This document shows, in pieces, positions 26,773-39,766 of a DNA stretch of 64,000 nucleotides (positions within the stretch are counted from its first letter, which is position 1; every line of letters begins with the position of its first letter). Position numbers and translations under genes: made by a program. A model generated the notes under the pieces. That model was given only the letters and a program-made list of their open reading frames with translations. It was not told where the DNA came from and did not search any database. This DNA comes from Plectrocnemia conspersa (taxonomy: Eukaryota; Arthropoda; Insecta; Trichoptera; Polycentropodidae): assembly GCA_009617715.1 (NCBI GenBank), contig VTFK01000461.1, positions 62,001-126,000 of the forward strand, read 5' to 3'.

Positions 26773-27480
26773 TTCAGTATGCGCATAGGCGTCCTATGGT
26801 TAACACGCATGTCGAGCGCTTCATCGTGATCACGTGGTCAAGTTAACATACCACATGCTTATCGGGGACTACAACAGACTCCTACTGACATCTTTGCATA
26901 TTTTTGGTCACCAAAAGGGATTAATTATATTTTTGATAGTATATTCTTTTAACAGATATCGTTATTATATTTTTTTTTTCATATAAAATTAAATAATTAA
27001 AAAATCGTTTCGAATATCTTAATGTATTTTCCGAGATCGGTTTATATAAATGTCACACCATAGCGAATTCTTATATAGAATCGATGGCGACGAATTCTAG
27101 AATAGTCACAAATGTGGTGTTCATATTCAGTATGCGCGTAGGCGTCTTATGGTCAACGTCCTATGACGAGCGCTACATCGTGGTCACGTGGTCAAGTTAA
27201 TAATACCACATGCTTATCGGGGACTTCAACAGACTCTTACTGACATCTTTTAATATTTTAGGGAACCAAAAGGGATTAATTCTATTTTTGATAGTATATT
27301 CTTCTAATAGATATCGTTATTATATTTTTTTTCATATAAAATTAAATAATTAGTGGTACGTTTCGAATATCCTTATGTATTTTCCTAGATCGGTTTATAT
27401 AAATGTCACACCATAACGAATTTTTATTTAGAATCGATGGTGACAAATTCTAGGATAGTCACAGATGTGGTGTTCGTATT
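26773..27480 (+). repeat. Tandem dimer of a 353-bp unit
   Basis: Unit 1 is 26773-27125 and unit 2 is 27126-about 27480; both start TTCAGTATGCGC and end near TGTGGTGTTC. Similarity is high throughout, with scattered substitutions and short indels. Each unit carries CACGTG and GATATCGTTATTATAT. The pair could be a two-unit remnant of a satellite or a local duplication. Confidence 0.92.
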
Positions 27481-27599
27481 TTGAAGTATTATTTTTATGC
27501 CTTATGGCATTTTGCAAAAGCCGACAAAGATTTTGCGTAAATTGAATATTTACGACCGAAAAGTTTTCATTGACTTTGTATTGGTGAGTGCCCACACAT

Positions 27600-27850
27600 A
27601 CTTTTATATTTATCAGTAGCGTAATTTCAATAATATTACCATTGAAAAATTGCGATTATTTGGCACTTTTCGATCGCGCGCGCAAAATATGCCGGCTGTA
27701 CGTGACAGAAACCGCCGTCCGGACGTCATTCACATATAAATTTTGGGTCCGGACATATGGTCGCTTACATATGTCGTAGATGTTATAGTCGTAGATCTCG
27801 GCCGATTTCAGTTGTAACTTCGGTTCGAACAACTTTCAGAGAGTTTAGTG
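27600..27850. promoter_or_regulatory. CpG-containing island with paired palindromes
   Basis: It contains two GTCCGGAC palindromes at 27717-27724 and 27747-27754, a CGCGCGCG run near 27675, and a TATAAA string at 27735 followed by a TTTCAGTT initiator-like string near 27807. The TATA-to-initiator spacing (about 70 bp) is too long for a standard core promoter. No coding frame recognised. Confidence 0.25.
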
Positions 27851-30800
27851 CAGGCATGAGAATTTAAGTAATAGAGCAATATTCAAGTGCACTACAAACT
27901 AGCATAAAGACAAAAATATGGATACAATATATATTCTTTTAAAGATATCTTAAATTTTATTTTAGAATTCACTCTAACAATAAATACTATGCTTCTCTGG
28001 GAATCCATTTATTAGATAACTATTCAAAAACGCTACAAACTAGCTTATGTGCGGAACGCGATTTGCTAATCGATTATTTAAGATCATTTTAGACGCCTTA
28101 TTGCAAATTTTAGCGATGTGTATACAAAATCTTTCAAAAGTAAAACTATAAGGTCAGTTGCATATAATCATTTTTTCGAATTCTGAATTTACGCATGTGT
28201 TCTGTTAATAAAGATCAAAAGAACAAAGGACTTATATTTGATCTATGTGATACACAGAATGAGTAGAATACTTATCCGAGCGACGATTACCATGTATATG
28301 CAATAAATAAGGCGGATTCTTTGATGAAGGGCGTCCGGCTAAGGACAAGGGCTTAGCGAACGTAAGCCCGTTATGGTGCTAGCCTGCTATGCAGTAGTGC
28401 TTCAACAAACTAAGAGCTTGAAGGAAATTTGTTGTCAAGCCAATAATAAAAGGGAGTATGCTGTTCTTTCTGCTTTCCTTGATGATCAAATATCGATTGT
28501 CAGGTGTAATTGACAACTATTGCAATCATAACCACAGGGCGAAAATCAAAATAGTTTTTTAAAAAACTTTTAAGCTGGCGAATTATATTTTTTTAAATAG
28601 TCTTATATGCTTTTTTGTGTTCTAAAAAACATGGTCGCGTCAGTTTTATTTTATATATTTAATATTATAATGCAATATTTAATATTAAACTACATTGACG
28701 GATACAGTTGAATGCATATGACACTATGATATTTAATCATAATGTTAATTAAACAGACCTGCTATAAAACATGCAATCTGATCTTGAAACGAAAAATTCT
28801 TGCGGAAAAAAAATGATAAAAAATTCAATTAAAATTCATAACATACTTTTTATACAGAAACTTTATCTAATAATTAAAAGTCCAACATTAGAATTTCATA
28901 TTAAAATTATTTATTAAAGTCATATCTATTGTATGAATATTCTAATCTACAGTCACATTATATATCAATCATGCTTGTAAAGATTTACTGCTAATATTTA
29001 AATGACTCAACTTCACGTAATGCAAAACAGTAATTTGCGTATTTTTTTCTTTAAATAATTATATATTTTAATACATATAAAAATAAACCAAATACAATAC
29101 ATAATATTTTATCTATGCAGCATGATAATAATATATTTGAACAAGGAATACATCAAATATGACTTAAACTAAATTTGTTATGCTGCTTTTGACCTATATA
29201 ATAAATTATCATTATTATTGAAGAATATTTTAATAAATTAAAGCAGCTTTATCTATTGTATTAATTATTATATTGTATTAAAAATCTTGTTCTTATTAAT
29301 GTTACTATAATATTATTTTGTTATTAAATCTCAAAATTATAGTCACTATAATTAAGAACCATTTTACTTATGCATATGTATATAGAAACATCATATTGTA
29401 CATGTTTGCTTACTGTACAGCGCCCGAAGGAATGGCACGCCCACAGGACAAATTCTTATCTTTTTTCTTCTTTTTATATTATTTTAATATATATGTGTAT
29501 ATGTGTCTCGTCTGGCGTCGCTTATCCGAGCTTTCAACTGGTTTTTCATAATCCCGCAAATAAATTCCGACGCTTATGACGCAGGTTGCCAGAGAGAGCA
29601 CATTGTTCGCGGTACACACAAAACGAGACAGTTAAGGTCCTCTCGAATTTATGATAGTTTCACTTTTGTTATCTTATAACGTTTGCGATAAATTGAAACG
29701 CTCGCGAATTGTTTCGCCCTTTGTTAGGGAGAAAACTTTTATTTTTACGTCAAATATGATATAATATCAATCTTGATCAAAATGGTTTTATCAAACCCAA
29801 TATCTTTAACAAGTTAATTAATGGAAAATTAAGATACTTTTACAATAGTTGAGAAAAAAAAATAATTAGTTCTTAAGACACGAGGTTATAAAAATGTGTA
29901 TTTCATCCTTATGTTTTTTATATGTTTTTATGTATACTGATATCTAATAAAATAACACGCAGATTATCATATGTTATTAACTGTTTAATTAACGATAGTT
30001 TCATTTAACTTCGTATGCATGACAAGCCGTAACAATTACAATTAAGTTAACATGGCCTCTACATAAATTACACACCTACTTCTGATTAAGAGCCAGCCTT
30101 TGACTTGAGGACTACGCAGCTTTAAAACGTTAATTCCCCTTTAATAGTTCTACTTAGTTTTATGGGGGGTCCTTAAACGGGTTCACGCCTCCGTGCTTCC
30201 CAAATGTTATAAATCGAAATAGACAGACTTTACTGTCGGTTAACGACGTTAATATCGAGTTAACTGCGCAACTAAGGTAAGGCACTCAATGAAATCATCA
30301 AAAATATTTAACAAATTAATTTATGCCAATAGGCCGTTATCGTATTGTAAGGAAAAAAATAGTTATCTAAACGAGCTATATTGAAAAGTGTCGGTCAGCT
30401 CTTTCTTGGCATAAGTGTCGTTAGATAACTTTACTGTTACCGTTATGAAGGTCTACTGAGGCGTTAATACGTAACAGTTTCAGTGAAATTTCGGCTGAAT
30501 GGTAACTGAGACCGTCTTTATGGTTCATTAAATAAATTTTCATGTTGACTAAGTGATCATGAAAACCTATGAAGGCTTCATTATTAAAAATATACTATAG
30601 GCGAGTCGAATATAAAAACAATTTGATTAAAATCTTTTGTAAACAGCCATGAAAAATAAATTATTATATATTTTTCATTGAAAAAATATACATGAAACCA
30701 TAAAATAAATCTAAGAATACGGCCAAGCAAATTTTTTTAAAAGTCTTAATTGATCTATTTTGCCAAACTTGCTTTATTGTAAAATGTTTATTTCTAAAAC

Positions 30801-31249
30801 CAAATAAATGGTTTGGAAAGAGATTCCTATATTATCGGTTTATTTATTTTTAATATTTTTTTTTCTAATATTTTGCCATTCATAATTTGATAGTTATCGG
30901 TCAGTAGAAGGCAAGATCGCCTGGTTCTTTTTTTTAGTTTCAGTAAAATTAAAATTTGAGCAACCTTCCTATGGGTAAAAAGTAGTTATTCTGATGACTT
31001 TTTAATCACTTTGCCACTTATTAGATCGTAAAATATTATTGTAAAAACCATTTATTTTTAATATTACATACATCTAAAAAAATCTTTGTTGCAAAAAAAA
31101 TGAAACAGTTAAGCAGTGAAAATTTTGAGATGGGTATTGAATTCTCTTTGCGTCATAAGTCCATACATTATACATACGTACAAGAATATATAATATATCA
31201 ACCCAGATCTCAAACATAACTACGCGTTTGATTTATGTAGTTTAACGTG
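27851..31249. other. Non-coding DNA
   Basis: AT-rich ground with balanced patches at 28310-28480, 29500-29720 and 30060-30290. Open frames at 29318-29579 overlap each other and lack motifs. No gene, RNA or clear repeat. Confidence 0.5.
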
Positions 31250-31560
31250 TTCGCCAAAGTGCGACGACGTTTTAAATAATATCACATTCTAGAGATCAAA
31301 TCCATTCCATGGGGTCGGCCGTAAGAATGGTATCGCCTTCGGACAATCTTCCAAAGTCTCGAGAGAAGGGTAGACAGGAAATAAAGTGGTCCGCCGTTTT
31401 AAGTAGTTATTTCGGCACGATTTAATTAAATTTCGCAAATTCCACAGTGAAAACGCATTAAAAGCAAATCTTGGCAAGCGATGAGTAACAAGCGCCAAAG
31501 TACACCATGTTGTTAACATAATGGGGGAGTATTAAAAATGTTTTGAATCGTTTCGTTTAA
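31250..31560. promoter_or_regulatory. Candidate conserved regulatory island
   Basis: A GC-balanced 300-bp block. A minus-strand reading is open over 31289-31519 without a domain. Constraint is inferred from composition only. Confidence 0.25.
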
Positions 31561-31770
31561 GGCGTCGCAGATAATGCTAAGTGGGCTCCTAGACAGTCCT
31601 TTGCATAGATGGTGTTTTATATATACGTATAAATAATATATAGCGTTAGATATCCAACTCGACTGAGTCTGTTCCTATTAAATTCACTCATATATTATGA
31701 TAACATCTTGCAAAAAATTAGTATTTCAAATATTCTAGATAAGATTTATACATAAAAGTTATTAGTTTTT

Positions 31771-31975
31771 TAAGGTTTAAGAACCCTAGGGGTGTGACTT
31801 CGTAGCCAGTGAGACGCTTGGTGAAATCTAGTTTTTATTAGCTTATATTACAATTTGCAACAGACGATAAATGGCGAGATTTTTTTCCGAGCGGTGGTGG
31901 AAAAGCTGGCGCAGGGATGCTATCCGTGACAGGTCCTCAGAAGTCAAGTAGATTTTCGGGCAGCGAGTGTACAGC
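31771..31975 (+). repeat. Interspersed repeat family R2, uninterrupted copy
   Basis: The block from AACCCTAGGGGTGTGAC through CAGACGATAAATGGC to AAGCTGGCGCAGGGATG matches the two halves of the copy at 34070-34159 and 35079-35160. Here the halves are contiguous, about 70 bp apart, giving the pre-insertion arrangement. Family unknown. Confidence 0.75.
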
Positions 31976-33339
31976 GGAAATTGCTCCTTTACTGCTACGG
32001 TAGTGCTCGTATGGAGGAGCTCCTCTCAGGGTGTAAGCGCCCATGACTTTTCTGTTCACCTGTAGTCGTTTTTTTATTATGTAATTTCGGTCCTTTTAAT
32101 GCACTTTTAACTTTAAAAATTAATTTAATATAAATATACTCACTTAGCTATGAATAATAACTAAAATTCAATCTGAACTTTGTTGTTTTGAATAATAAAA
32201 AAAAAAACAGTTTTTTATCGCTGACCAAAAATATTGTTAAGAAGTAATAATGACTTTTATATTAACTAATTTATTATTTGCCATTTAATTTTATTATTTT
32301 ATATAATAATTAAATTACGTTTAATATAAAATTAAATTGTATATTATGTAATATTAATATTCACATTATTACGTTATGTTCAATGTTTCTTTTGTATTTG
32401 TATCATAATATTTTTCTTTTAAGTATAGAAGAAAAAAATAAATAAATTTTATAAATATTGTATTTTATAAGGAGATTTTTATTACAATAAAAAATATTAG
32501 AATATATGAAACTATAATAATAAAATCTGTTCTTATATATAATAGTAATATCAATTAAATTTCATTGATATATTTGACTCAACTAAAAATAGATTATATT
32601 ATATATTTATAATATTGAATATATTCTCACGAAACATGTATTGTATTTTATTAATTTTGAGTAAAGCTAATATAATATGAAACAGGGATTTTCTCCGTCT
32701 ACTACACGCTTAATAATAGCAGCATTGTATCAAAACCGCCTCCAAAACTCGAGGGGTTTGATCTTATTACTTTTTCATATTTGACCTTTGTTCGCTGTAA
32801 TGACAAGATAAAAATTAGGGCTTCTTACAAAATTTCTGCAGGCGGTTTTTTGTAATATTTTAAATATAGCGACGAAGTAAATCAAAATCTTCATACAATA
32901 TTAAAATTATGTATCACTAACCTAATGGAGTATACAAGTGTTGTATTTTTTTATAAAAACTATATGTAAGTGCTTATAGAATTACTTTCATAAGGTGTTT
33001 GTCAATGTATTCTAATTTAATCACAAATGTGTTATTTATACGGAACTTTTCAATATATCGAGATTCCTATTATTTTTTTTTATCTTTACAGTCTTAAACC
33101 TAAAGGTTAGATAGGGATTTAGGATATACGTGCTTGAAATTTGACTTCAAAGTAATATGTTTTGTATTATTACTGAAAAAAAAAAATAACGTAATTATTA
33201 TAGATAAAATATATTAAAAAATAATAGCGTAGCAATCGCAATTGAGTAGTGGAAGTAAAATAAAACATCAAAGCAGTATTTTTTAGCTCTGATAGATTTA
33301 ATATTTCTAATATATTTATTTTAACTCGAAACAATGAAG
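31976..33339. other. Very AT-rich non-coding DNA
   Basis: No gene recognised. 32080-32680 is among the most AT-rich parts of the window. Confidence 0.6.
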
Positions 33340-33650
33340 GTATTAAGAGGCTGAAAACAAAGCGTTGAACCCCTCGCTCTATCTCGGTTAAAGTTAACGG
33401 CCGTTCTAATCATGAATTAACCGGTACCGAGCAGATAAGGACGGCTTGATAATGATAAATAACCATAATTCATTATCACGTAGACCACGTTCCAGATATT
33501 ACGGACCCATTCATAACGCCTCTCTACATAATAATAAACTTTGTCCGTGTCACATTTCAGAGTAACGACGATCAGAAACGACTCCTTATTGATAACGTAC
33601 TTACGTGAACCGTGTCACGTTCGATGCCGATGATTAATTTCAGTGAAATA
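33340..33650. promoter_or_regulatory. Candidate conserved regulatory island
   Basis: A balanced block with several GATAA and TTGATAA strings and CGTGTCACG-like words near 33547 and 33613. No open frame of interest. Confidence 0.3.
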
Positions 33651-34159
33651 CTAGTTAAACTAATTATTGTTAATGTATACATTACAATTCCAAAAAATAT
33701 GTTTCTTAGCATTTTATTGTATTATACATTAATATCAATAAAAGATTAAAAAAATCTATCTTTGTGGGTACTTCACTAATAAGGCGACCCTTTTGCATTT
33801 ATTATCAGAGATAAAATAATTTATCGCTAAGTGCAATCGTATCTCTTATTTTGCAATACAGTTTGTTGGCATGTCGGCCAGAAGGAAATTGTTCCGTACG
33901 CCAACCGCTCGAATCCTGAATTAAAGTTTGCTTTTTTATTTGCTAAATATTATTTTTTGTAAGCTATTAATTTTTATTTCATAATCTATTAATTACCATA
34001 TTTTTTATATTGACTTATTAGCTATTTTCTTTAAAGATAATTCTATTTTTTATAGTTTTTCGTTCTGTAGATAAGGTTTTGTAACCCTAAGGGGTGTGAT
34101 CTCACAAACAGTAAGACACAGATGAAATCAAGTCAGAGTTTTATAAGATTATATTTATA

Positions 34160-35078
34160 AGATTAGATCTTAACTCTATATGGAAATGGGCTTGCTATAA
34201 CCAATTGCCTTTCAGTTTACAGAAATGTCACACAATTTCATTTTCAAGGTCGTTAACGCCGGCAAAATATTCATACCATCTAGGCGGATATTTTCTGGAA
34301 AGGTTTTCTTCAACTAAGGATTTAGGAGTGACTTTCGAAGAACGTTGGAAATTTAGCCAGCACATTGCAGAGACTCATAGCAAATCCTTAAAAATGCTCG
34401 GTTTTATCTTGAGAAATGCGCGTTACTTCAGGAATACTTTAGTATTGCGCATTCTTTATGATACTCTAGTCCGCAGCATACTAGAAACTAGCTCCATCAT
34501 TTGGATCCCAGGTGTAATGAATCAATGTAATGAATTGAAGCTGGAAAAAGTACAACGTAAATTTCTTCGATATTTATACTTGAAGGAATACGGGTATTAT
34601 CCGTTCTTGTTTCCCAGTGCTTTTATTTTGGGAGCCCTGGGATACGTTTCTTTGTCGACTCGCAGAAGTGTTTATGTTATTAAACACTTCTGGAAATTGC
34701 TCAAGGGCATCGTAGACAATCCTTCAGTGCTCGAGCAGCTTCAAATGTGGGCTCCTGAAGGTGGATATAGTTCTCGGTCGCGTCCACTATTCTTGCCTGT
34801 TAAGTGTAGAACTGGAGCACTTGCCAACTCTTCTCTGGCCAAGGCCATTTATCTGCTCAATTCTGTCCATAGTAATATTGACATTTTCTCTTGCACTTAT
34901 GGAGTTTTGGTTCAATTCGTATGGGACAATGCACACCTGTTGAGGTGATTTCTGTCTGTTGTTTTGTCTTGTTTATATTTGTATGTATTATGATTTATTA
35001 GTACTTTTGACTATCGTGACGCATTAGGTTTGCCTGTCAGGTCACGATGGTTATAATTTTAAAAAATAAATAAATAAA
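34160..35078 (+). mobile_element. 5'-truncated LINE insertion with probable 9-bp TSD
   Basis: The insertion begins in frame within reverse-transcriptase coding. It ends with a 3' UTR, a terminal stem-loop (ACTATCGTGAC / GTCACGATGGT at 35010-35051) and a tail of TAAA units. ATATTTATA occurs at 34151-34159 and again at 35079-35087, a probable target-site duplication, though such an AT-rich word has some chance of recurring. The coding part is intact to its stop, so the insertion is fairly young. Confidence 0.82.
34163..34948 (+). pseudogene. LINE reverse transcriptase, C-terminal part (5'-truncated)
   Basis: The C-terminal part of a CR1/Jockey-superfamily reverse transcriptase, without finger and palm motifs. 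It is open from the insertion point, reading SIWKWACYNQLPFSLQKCH, so there is no native start codon. The segment KDLGVTFEERWKF, about 40 residues past position 34205, matches the conserved block after the catalytic palm ('kDLGV.fd..l.f'). YDTLVRSILETSSIIWIPG and the KVQRKFLRYL segment are the usual thumb and connection motifs. The frame runs about 260 codons to TGA at 34946-34948 without a break. Missing catalytic YxDD and endonuclease make it non-functional alone. Confidence 0.85.
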
Positions 35079-35190
35079 ATATTTATATTGTTGCGACAGA
35101 TGATAAATGGCAAGTTGCTTTCTCTGAGCGGTGGTAAAAAAGCTGGCGCAGGGATGATGTCCGTAGAAGATACTCGATCAAAAGTGTGGC

Positions 35191-35929
35191 AATGTAGATC
35201 ATTTTATTTTTTAAACATTCTAAAAAGCGATGCAACTGGCAAGTTACCATCCTCATCTGTGATTCGACAGAACTGTCTCAAGCTAGCATTATAAAAGTTA
35301 AACTGTTCTTCATCTTATATAGGTGTTTCCAGAACAATAAAATAGCTTCTCTAGGATTCCATTATTCAAGTAGCTAATATATACAGAATATGAATCAGAA
35401 ATAAATTGTTAAATTTATACATGCTCTGCATGACAAACTTATGGCATACTTTTGTTATAAGGTGTGGCATAAGACATTTTCACTCCTGAAAAAATAATTT
35501 CTGCTTAAAATACCACAGCCTAAGCTGTAAGAAAAAAATTCCAGGCAAGAGGATTTAGAAAATATGATAATTGACACTTGTCGTTTGTCAATCAACAAAA
35601 AATTAAAGAAAGTTACTCGAAATTTGTACAAATACTCATAAATATGTCAAATACCAAAGTGCTGCAATTTCAAAATGAACCAAATTAATATAGTAATTTT
35701 ACCCATATAGCTATTTTACCTTGTTATTAAAATTTTTAGAAATAAATACAACACTTCAAATTTATATTGATTAGTTTTACCTTAATACAAATAAATCAGC
35801 ATCATTAAATTTATTTGCAAGATAAATTCGTTGAATATTTTTTTAAATACCTGCTTGCCTAGTAGGAAAGGATGTGTAATTAAAATAACTTATTATTATG
35901 TAAAGGTAACGTTTTAAGGGTTGCAGGCT
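35191..35929. other. Non-coding DNA
   Basis: AT-rich. The open reading continuing from the R2 repeat to about 35294 has no domain I recognise. Confidence 0.5.
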
Positions 35930-36440
35930 TCATAAGCGGGAGTATTGAAGGGATTCCTTAAGGGCCTTCTTAGAGCAACGTTAGAGGGCAGAGCACACAG
36001 AGAGCAAGTTCTGAGAAGACGTATTCCCCGGGAGCTTATTCTATAAAGTCGAATTACTAAGAGGTGCTTTTCCCAAGAGCGGATTCTCTTGATTTTTCCT
36101 TAGAAATTCACCTACAAGTCACATTCACAATAGATTATTTATTGCATCGTTAATTTAATCTCTTGCGATAGATTGAAACATAAAAATAACACTATACCCG
36201 ATAAACGCTTCGAATACGAATCGAGCTTTTGCGGGGGCGGAAAAAATAAAACTCTATCCCCGCGATGCCTTTTCAATAGATTACCACTTTTCTAAATCGC
36301 CCGATAGGGCTACGCTAAACAAGAGGATATCGAAAAGCTATTTGCTTATTTCATTGGATCCTAAAGGGCTCGAGTCCGGGATCAAAAGTTCGCCAAAAGG
36401 AGATCGTCTAGCGATTGAACGTTGCACATTCATATATAGT
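35930..36440. promoter_or_regulatory. Candidate conserved regulatory island
   Basis: One of the longest GC-balanced islands (about 500 bp), with no useful open frame. It contains several AAGGG/CCCTT and GGGCTCGAG strings. Possibly an ancient element or enhancer; not resolvable here. Confidence 0.35.
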
Positions 36441-36931
36441 ACCTAGCACCATGGGTGTATGATAATATATATATATGTATACAAATATATAAACGAATGT
36501 ATGTATTTATGTATATAGAGCTATTTTGACGTAATAAGTTTAAAAGGCTACCCGATAACCGTTTCCGAAGCTTGATGGAGGAGTGACTTGTGGCTTTCAT
36601 AAGTCATCTTACTTTTAGACTAATGGCCTCCGCATGCAAAGATGACAGCTACAAGGGTTTGCTGCCTTATCGCACACACATGTGTGTATCGTACACTATA
36701 AATACACACTTGTATTTCAAAAACGTAGAACCATAAAGTGGGGTATCTTTGGAAGGAAGTTAAACCCTCCCTTAGGAGCAATGGCCAGTAGACCACTAAT
36801 GGACGTAATGAAATATAGGACTTTTTATTTACTTTTGTATACTATAAAATTAATATAATATTTTTAAATACTGTATATACATAATTTTATGTGAATTTTA
36901 TTGTTTTTAAAATTAAAATAAACTATATGTT

Positions 36932-37090
36932 GAAATAGCGTACCTCGTATGATCTAGACTGGTAACCCAGAGGTCGCGGGTTCAAGCCACGGCAGCAGAC
37001 TTAATTTTTTGTATTTAAAAAAATGCGCTTTTTTTGAGAACCGACTTAAGCTGCAAAGTAAACACAATCAGCATATAATTTTGTAATTTT
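36932..37090 (+). mobile_element. tRNA-derived SINE-like element, copy 1
   Basis: The head carries an A-box-like TAGCGTACCTCG (36936-36947) and a B-box-like GGTTCAAGCC (36979-36988), 43 bp apart as in a tRNA gene. Between them CTAGACTGGTAACCCAG resembles an anticodon arm with a broken stem. A second copy at 49200 shares the head, GCAGCAGACT and CTGCAAAGTAA in the body, so this is a dispersed family rather than a single tRNA pseudogene. The 3' limit is approximate. Confidence 0.6.
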
Positions 37091-37499
37091 ACATTTTAAT
37101 ATAAATTTTCAACAAAATAAAAAGTATTTTAGTGTCATTCCAGCCGAATATTTCACACCTTATACAACACGTTGAAAACTGACTTTTTACAAAAAAAAAA
37201 AATTTATGTATTTTATAAAACCTGTTTAAAGATTTTAAAAATACATAAATACATTATATGTTTCTTTTATTTATAAAGAAACAGAATTTTAGCAGTCTGA
37301 CTAAATTAAATATTAAACTAACACATAGAATACAAAAAAAATAGAAACACTAATTCTTGATACAGAGACATTTATAAGACGCTAAAAATTTAATAAAAAA
37401 TCCACGTAGAGTTTTTGTATTTACAATATTTAACTAGTAGTCTTCATAGCTTTGTCTGCGTCTAAAAAATCCAACTGTCTCTGAAACTCAGGCTAAACT

Positions 37500-37705
37500 C
37501 TGGAATTTAAACATCGTAGATGAACCAAAGGTTGAGGTGAAGAGGGAAGCGGCTGCTTTTCGGTCTCTATTGATGCGAGTTCAGATGGACTTTCTTGTGT
37601 TCCAAGTCTAAAGAAAATTATGAATGGAAAGTCTGACAATAGCTAATTAAAATGTTAGTAAATTATTTGCGCTATATATGCTTGGTTTGACTGAAAGGTT
37701 TATTA
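37500..37705 (+). repeat. Interspersed repeat family R1, copy 3
   Basis: The core GTGAAGAGGGAAGCGGCTGC near 37537 matches copy 1. A downstream block GTAAATTATTTGCGCTATAT near 37658 matches GTAAATGATTTGTGCTATAC near 4282. Two matching blocks in the same order support common descent. Confidence 0.6.
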
Positions 37706-39707
37706 AATCATCCACGCTCGACGCGACCGGCAATTACTATTTTTTTAATTAAGCAAATTTAATTTAAAAAAAATATATTTAAAATAAAATAAAATTTTTT
37801 TTTAATTTAATTAAAAAATATATTTTTTTATTTATTGTAATATTATTTATAGCATAAATATAATTTAACTTCTAAAGTTAAATCCGCCAAAATTTTATTT
37901 ATTTAAAATAATATTTAAAAGCCATTGTTTTTTATTAAATATATTGATCATTTAATTATTTAATAATATATATTTATCCAAAATAGCTTGTGCTTGAGGT
38001 AACAGTTTTTAAAATAACTTTGAACTACAAAAGTTTAAGAAAAAAATACATATTTCATAATATTTATTTACATACAAAGTTATATTAATGTGTAATGTTT
38101 GCAAATGTATTTAAATTGCCTTAATATGGTACAACATAGAATATTTTTGCTAATGAATAGAATAGGTTTGATTACTGTAGAATTTGATCAAAATCTGAAC
38201 TTGTCAAAATTTTGACAAATCCAATTTATGATTCTGATTAAAACTGTAATTGTGCTTTGTACATAACTCATAATGAAAAAGCAGCCACAACACTGTGGTC
38301 TAACAAACCGTTAATTTTATATGTAATGTATTATTCATGGTGTGTTCTTTGATTAAAACAAGGAATAAAAATTTATAGGAATCATATTTTTTCTATTAAT
38401 CTTGAAATCATAAGTGAATTTTAAAACATGTATTTCACAGTATTATAGCAGGATTTATTTATTTTTACATTTACCATATTTTTTAAAAACCTCTAAGCTT
38501 GCCTGAAATCGCTTACTTATCAGATTGTTGCGGCTGTTTAACACAGGAAAAAGGTCGACTTTGAATTTGAATAAGTGCTGATTGCGCGCGCGGGAGATAA
38601 ATCTTCCAAGTCGAACCGCGAGGATGTTTCTTCGCCTTTTTATTTTTTTTAAAGCACAAAGAGAACAACGCGGAGGATAGACAATCGCTCGCGAAGATAA
38701 AAGCCGAACGTGTTTAGAAAATACCAAAAAAAATGAGCACCCGAAGCTCGCTCCTACAAAGCGTTAAATCTGACTTTCTCTTTGTTCATCATCATATTTG
38801 CTTAAACAGACAAGATTAATTGAATCTGAGCATGTGGCTTTGTAAGCTGGCTCCCCTCAAATATTATCTAAGCAAATTTAATTTAGATCGATAGTAGAAA
38901 TTTTACAGTGCGTTTTAAACGCAAAACTTTGCTAATATAAATTTTTGAGGAAATGGTAAAATGATTTATAATGTATTATGATATAAACAGAAGTATAAAG
39001 AGGGTTTTAGAGTTCAAGAAAATTAAAATGATTAAATTTGCATTTAAAATTATGCGGAAATATTCCGGCTGCATATACCTGAATATGCTTATTATTAAAT
39101 TCATAACAGACTATTTGTTTTGTTATTCTATTATCTTTCATTTGCGCCTTGTTTTAAATATTCACTTTTAGATATTAAAACAAAGGATTTCTTACTGTCT
39201 CCAAATATAATGTCATCTTAATTCAGAATTGTATTTTAGGCCTCAAAAAGCGAAAAGTAATACGTTGACCTCAGACCCTTTTCATGAACATCGCATACAG
39301 ATTACCCGTCTAAAACATTTTTTTGTGATTTTTAGAATAAAAATATTTAAGGTTTACTTGGCTTATAATATATTTTTTTAAGTATTAAAAACTATTTAGC
39401 GTTTATTTATTATAAATACATTATAAATTATAAATTTTATACTATTTTAATTTACTACCCATTTTGCGGTTATAATATCGTCATACAAAAATAATACAGC
39501 AACACAACCCTCGTCATAATTTACGGCAATGGTACAGCACACGTAGTCCATAAATAATTTGCATTTGATCTCTATCTATGAATTTTCGGCGACATGTATA
39601 TATACGACCGCCGAAGTATGCTCCAAGTTTGCCCTGTGTGAATAATTAAATTGCTGACCGGCTTTTAATGCTGGTGAATGAAACATCCATATGGCTATTA
39701 CAACAAT

Positions 39708-39710
<3 letters not shown>

Positions 39711-39758
<48 letters not shown>
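39711..39758. repeat. (AT)n microsatellite
   Basis: An uninterrupted AT dinucleotide run of about 48 bp, followed by a degenerate TTTATATATGTGTG edge. Confidence 0.95.

Positions 39759-39766
<8 letters not shown>

Larger units (their letters stand above)
34070..35190 (+). repeat. Interspersed repeat family R2, copy split by a LINE
   Basis: The left half (34070-34159) carries AACCCTAAGGGGTGTGA and the right half (35079-35190) carries GACAGATGATAAATGGC and AAGCTGGCGCAGGGATG. Together they align to 31771-31975. The gap is filled by the LINE insertion at 34160-35078. Confidence 0.75.

Noticed and set aside
38455..38727. 90-codon minus-strand reading with a basic middle
   Set aside because: The basic stretch comes from a short GC-balanced patch; no splice or start context and no family match.
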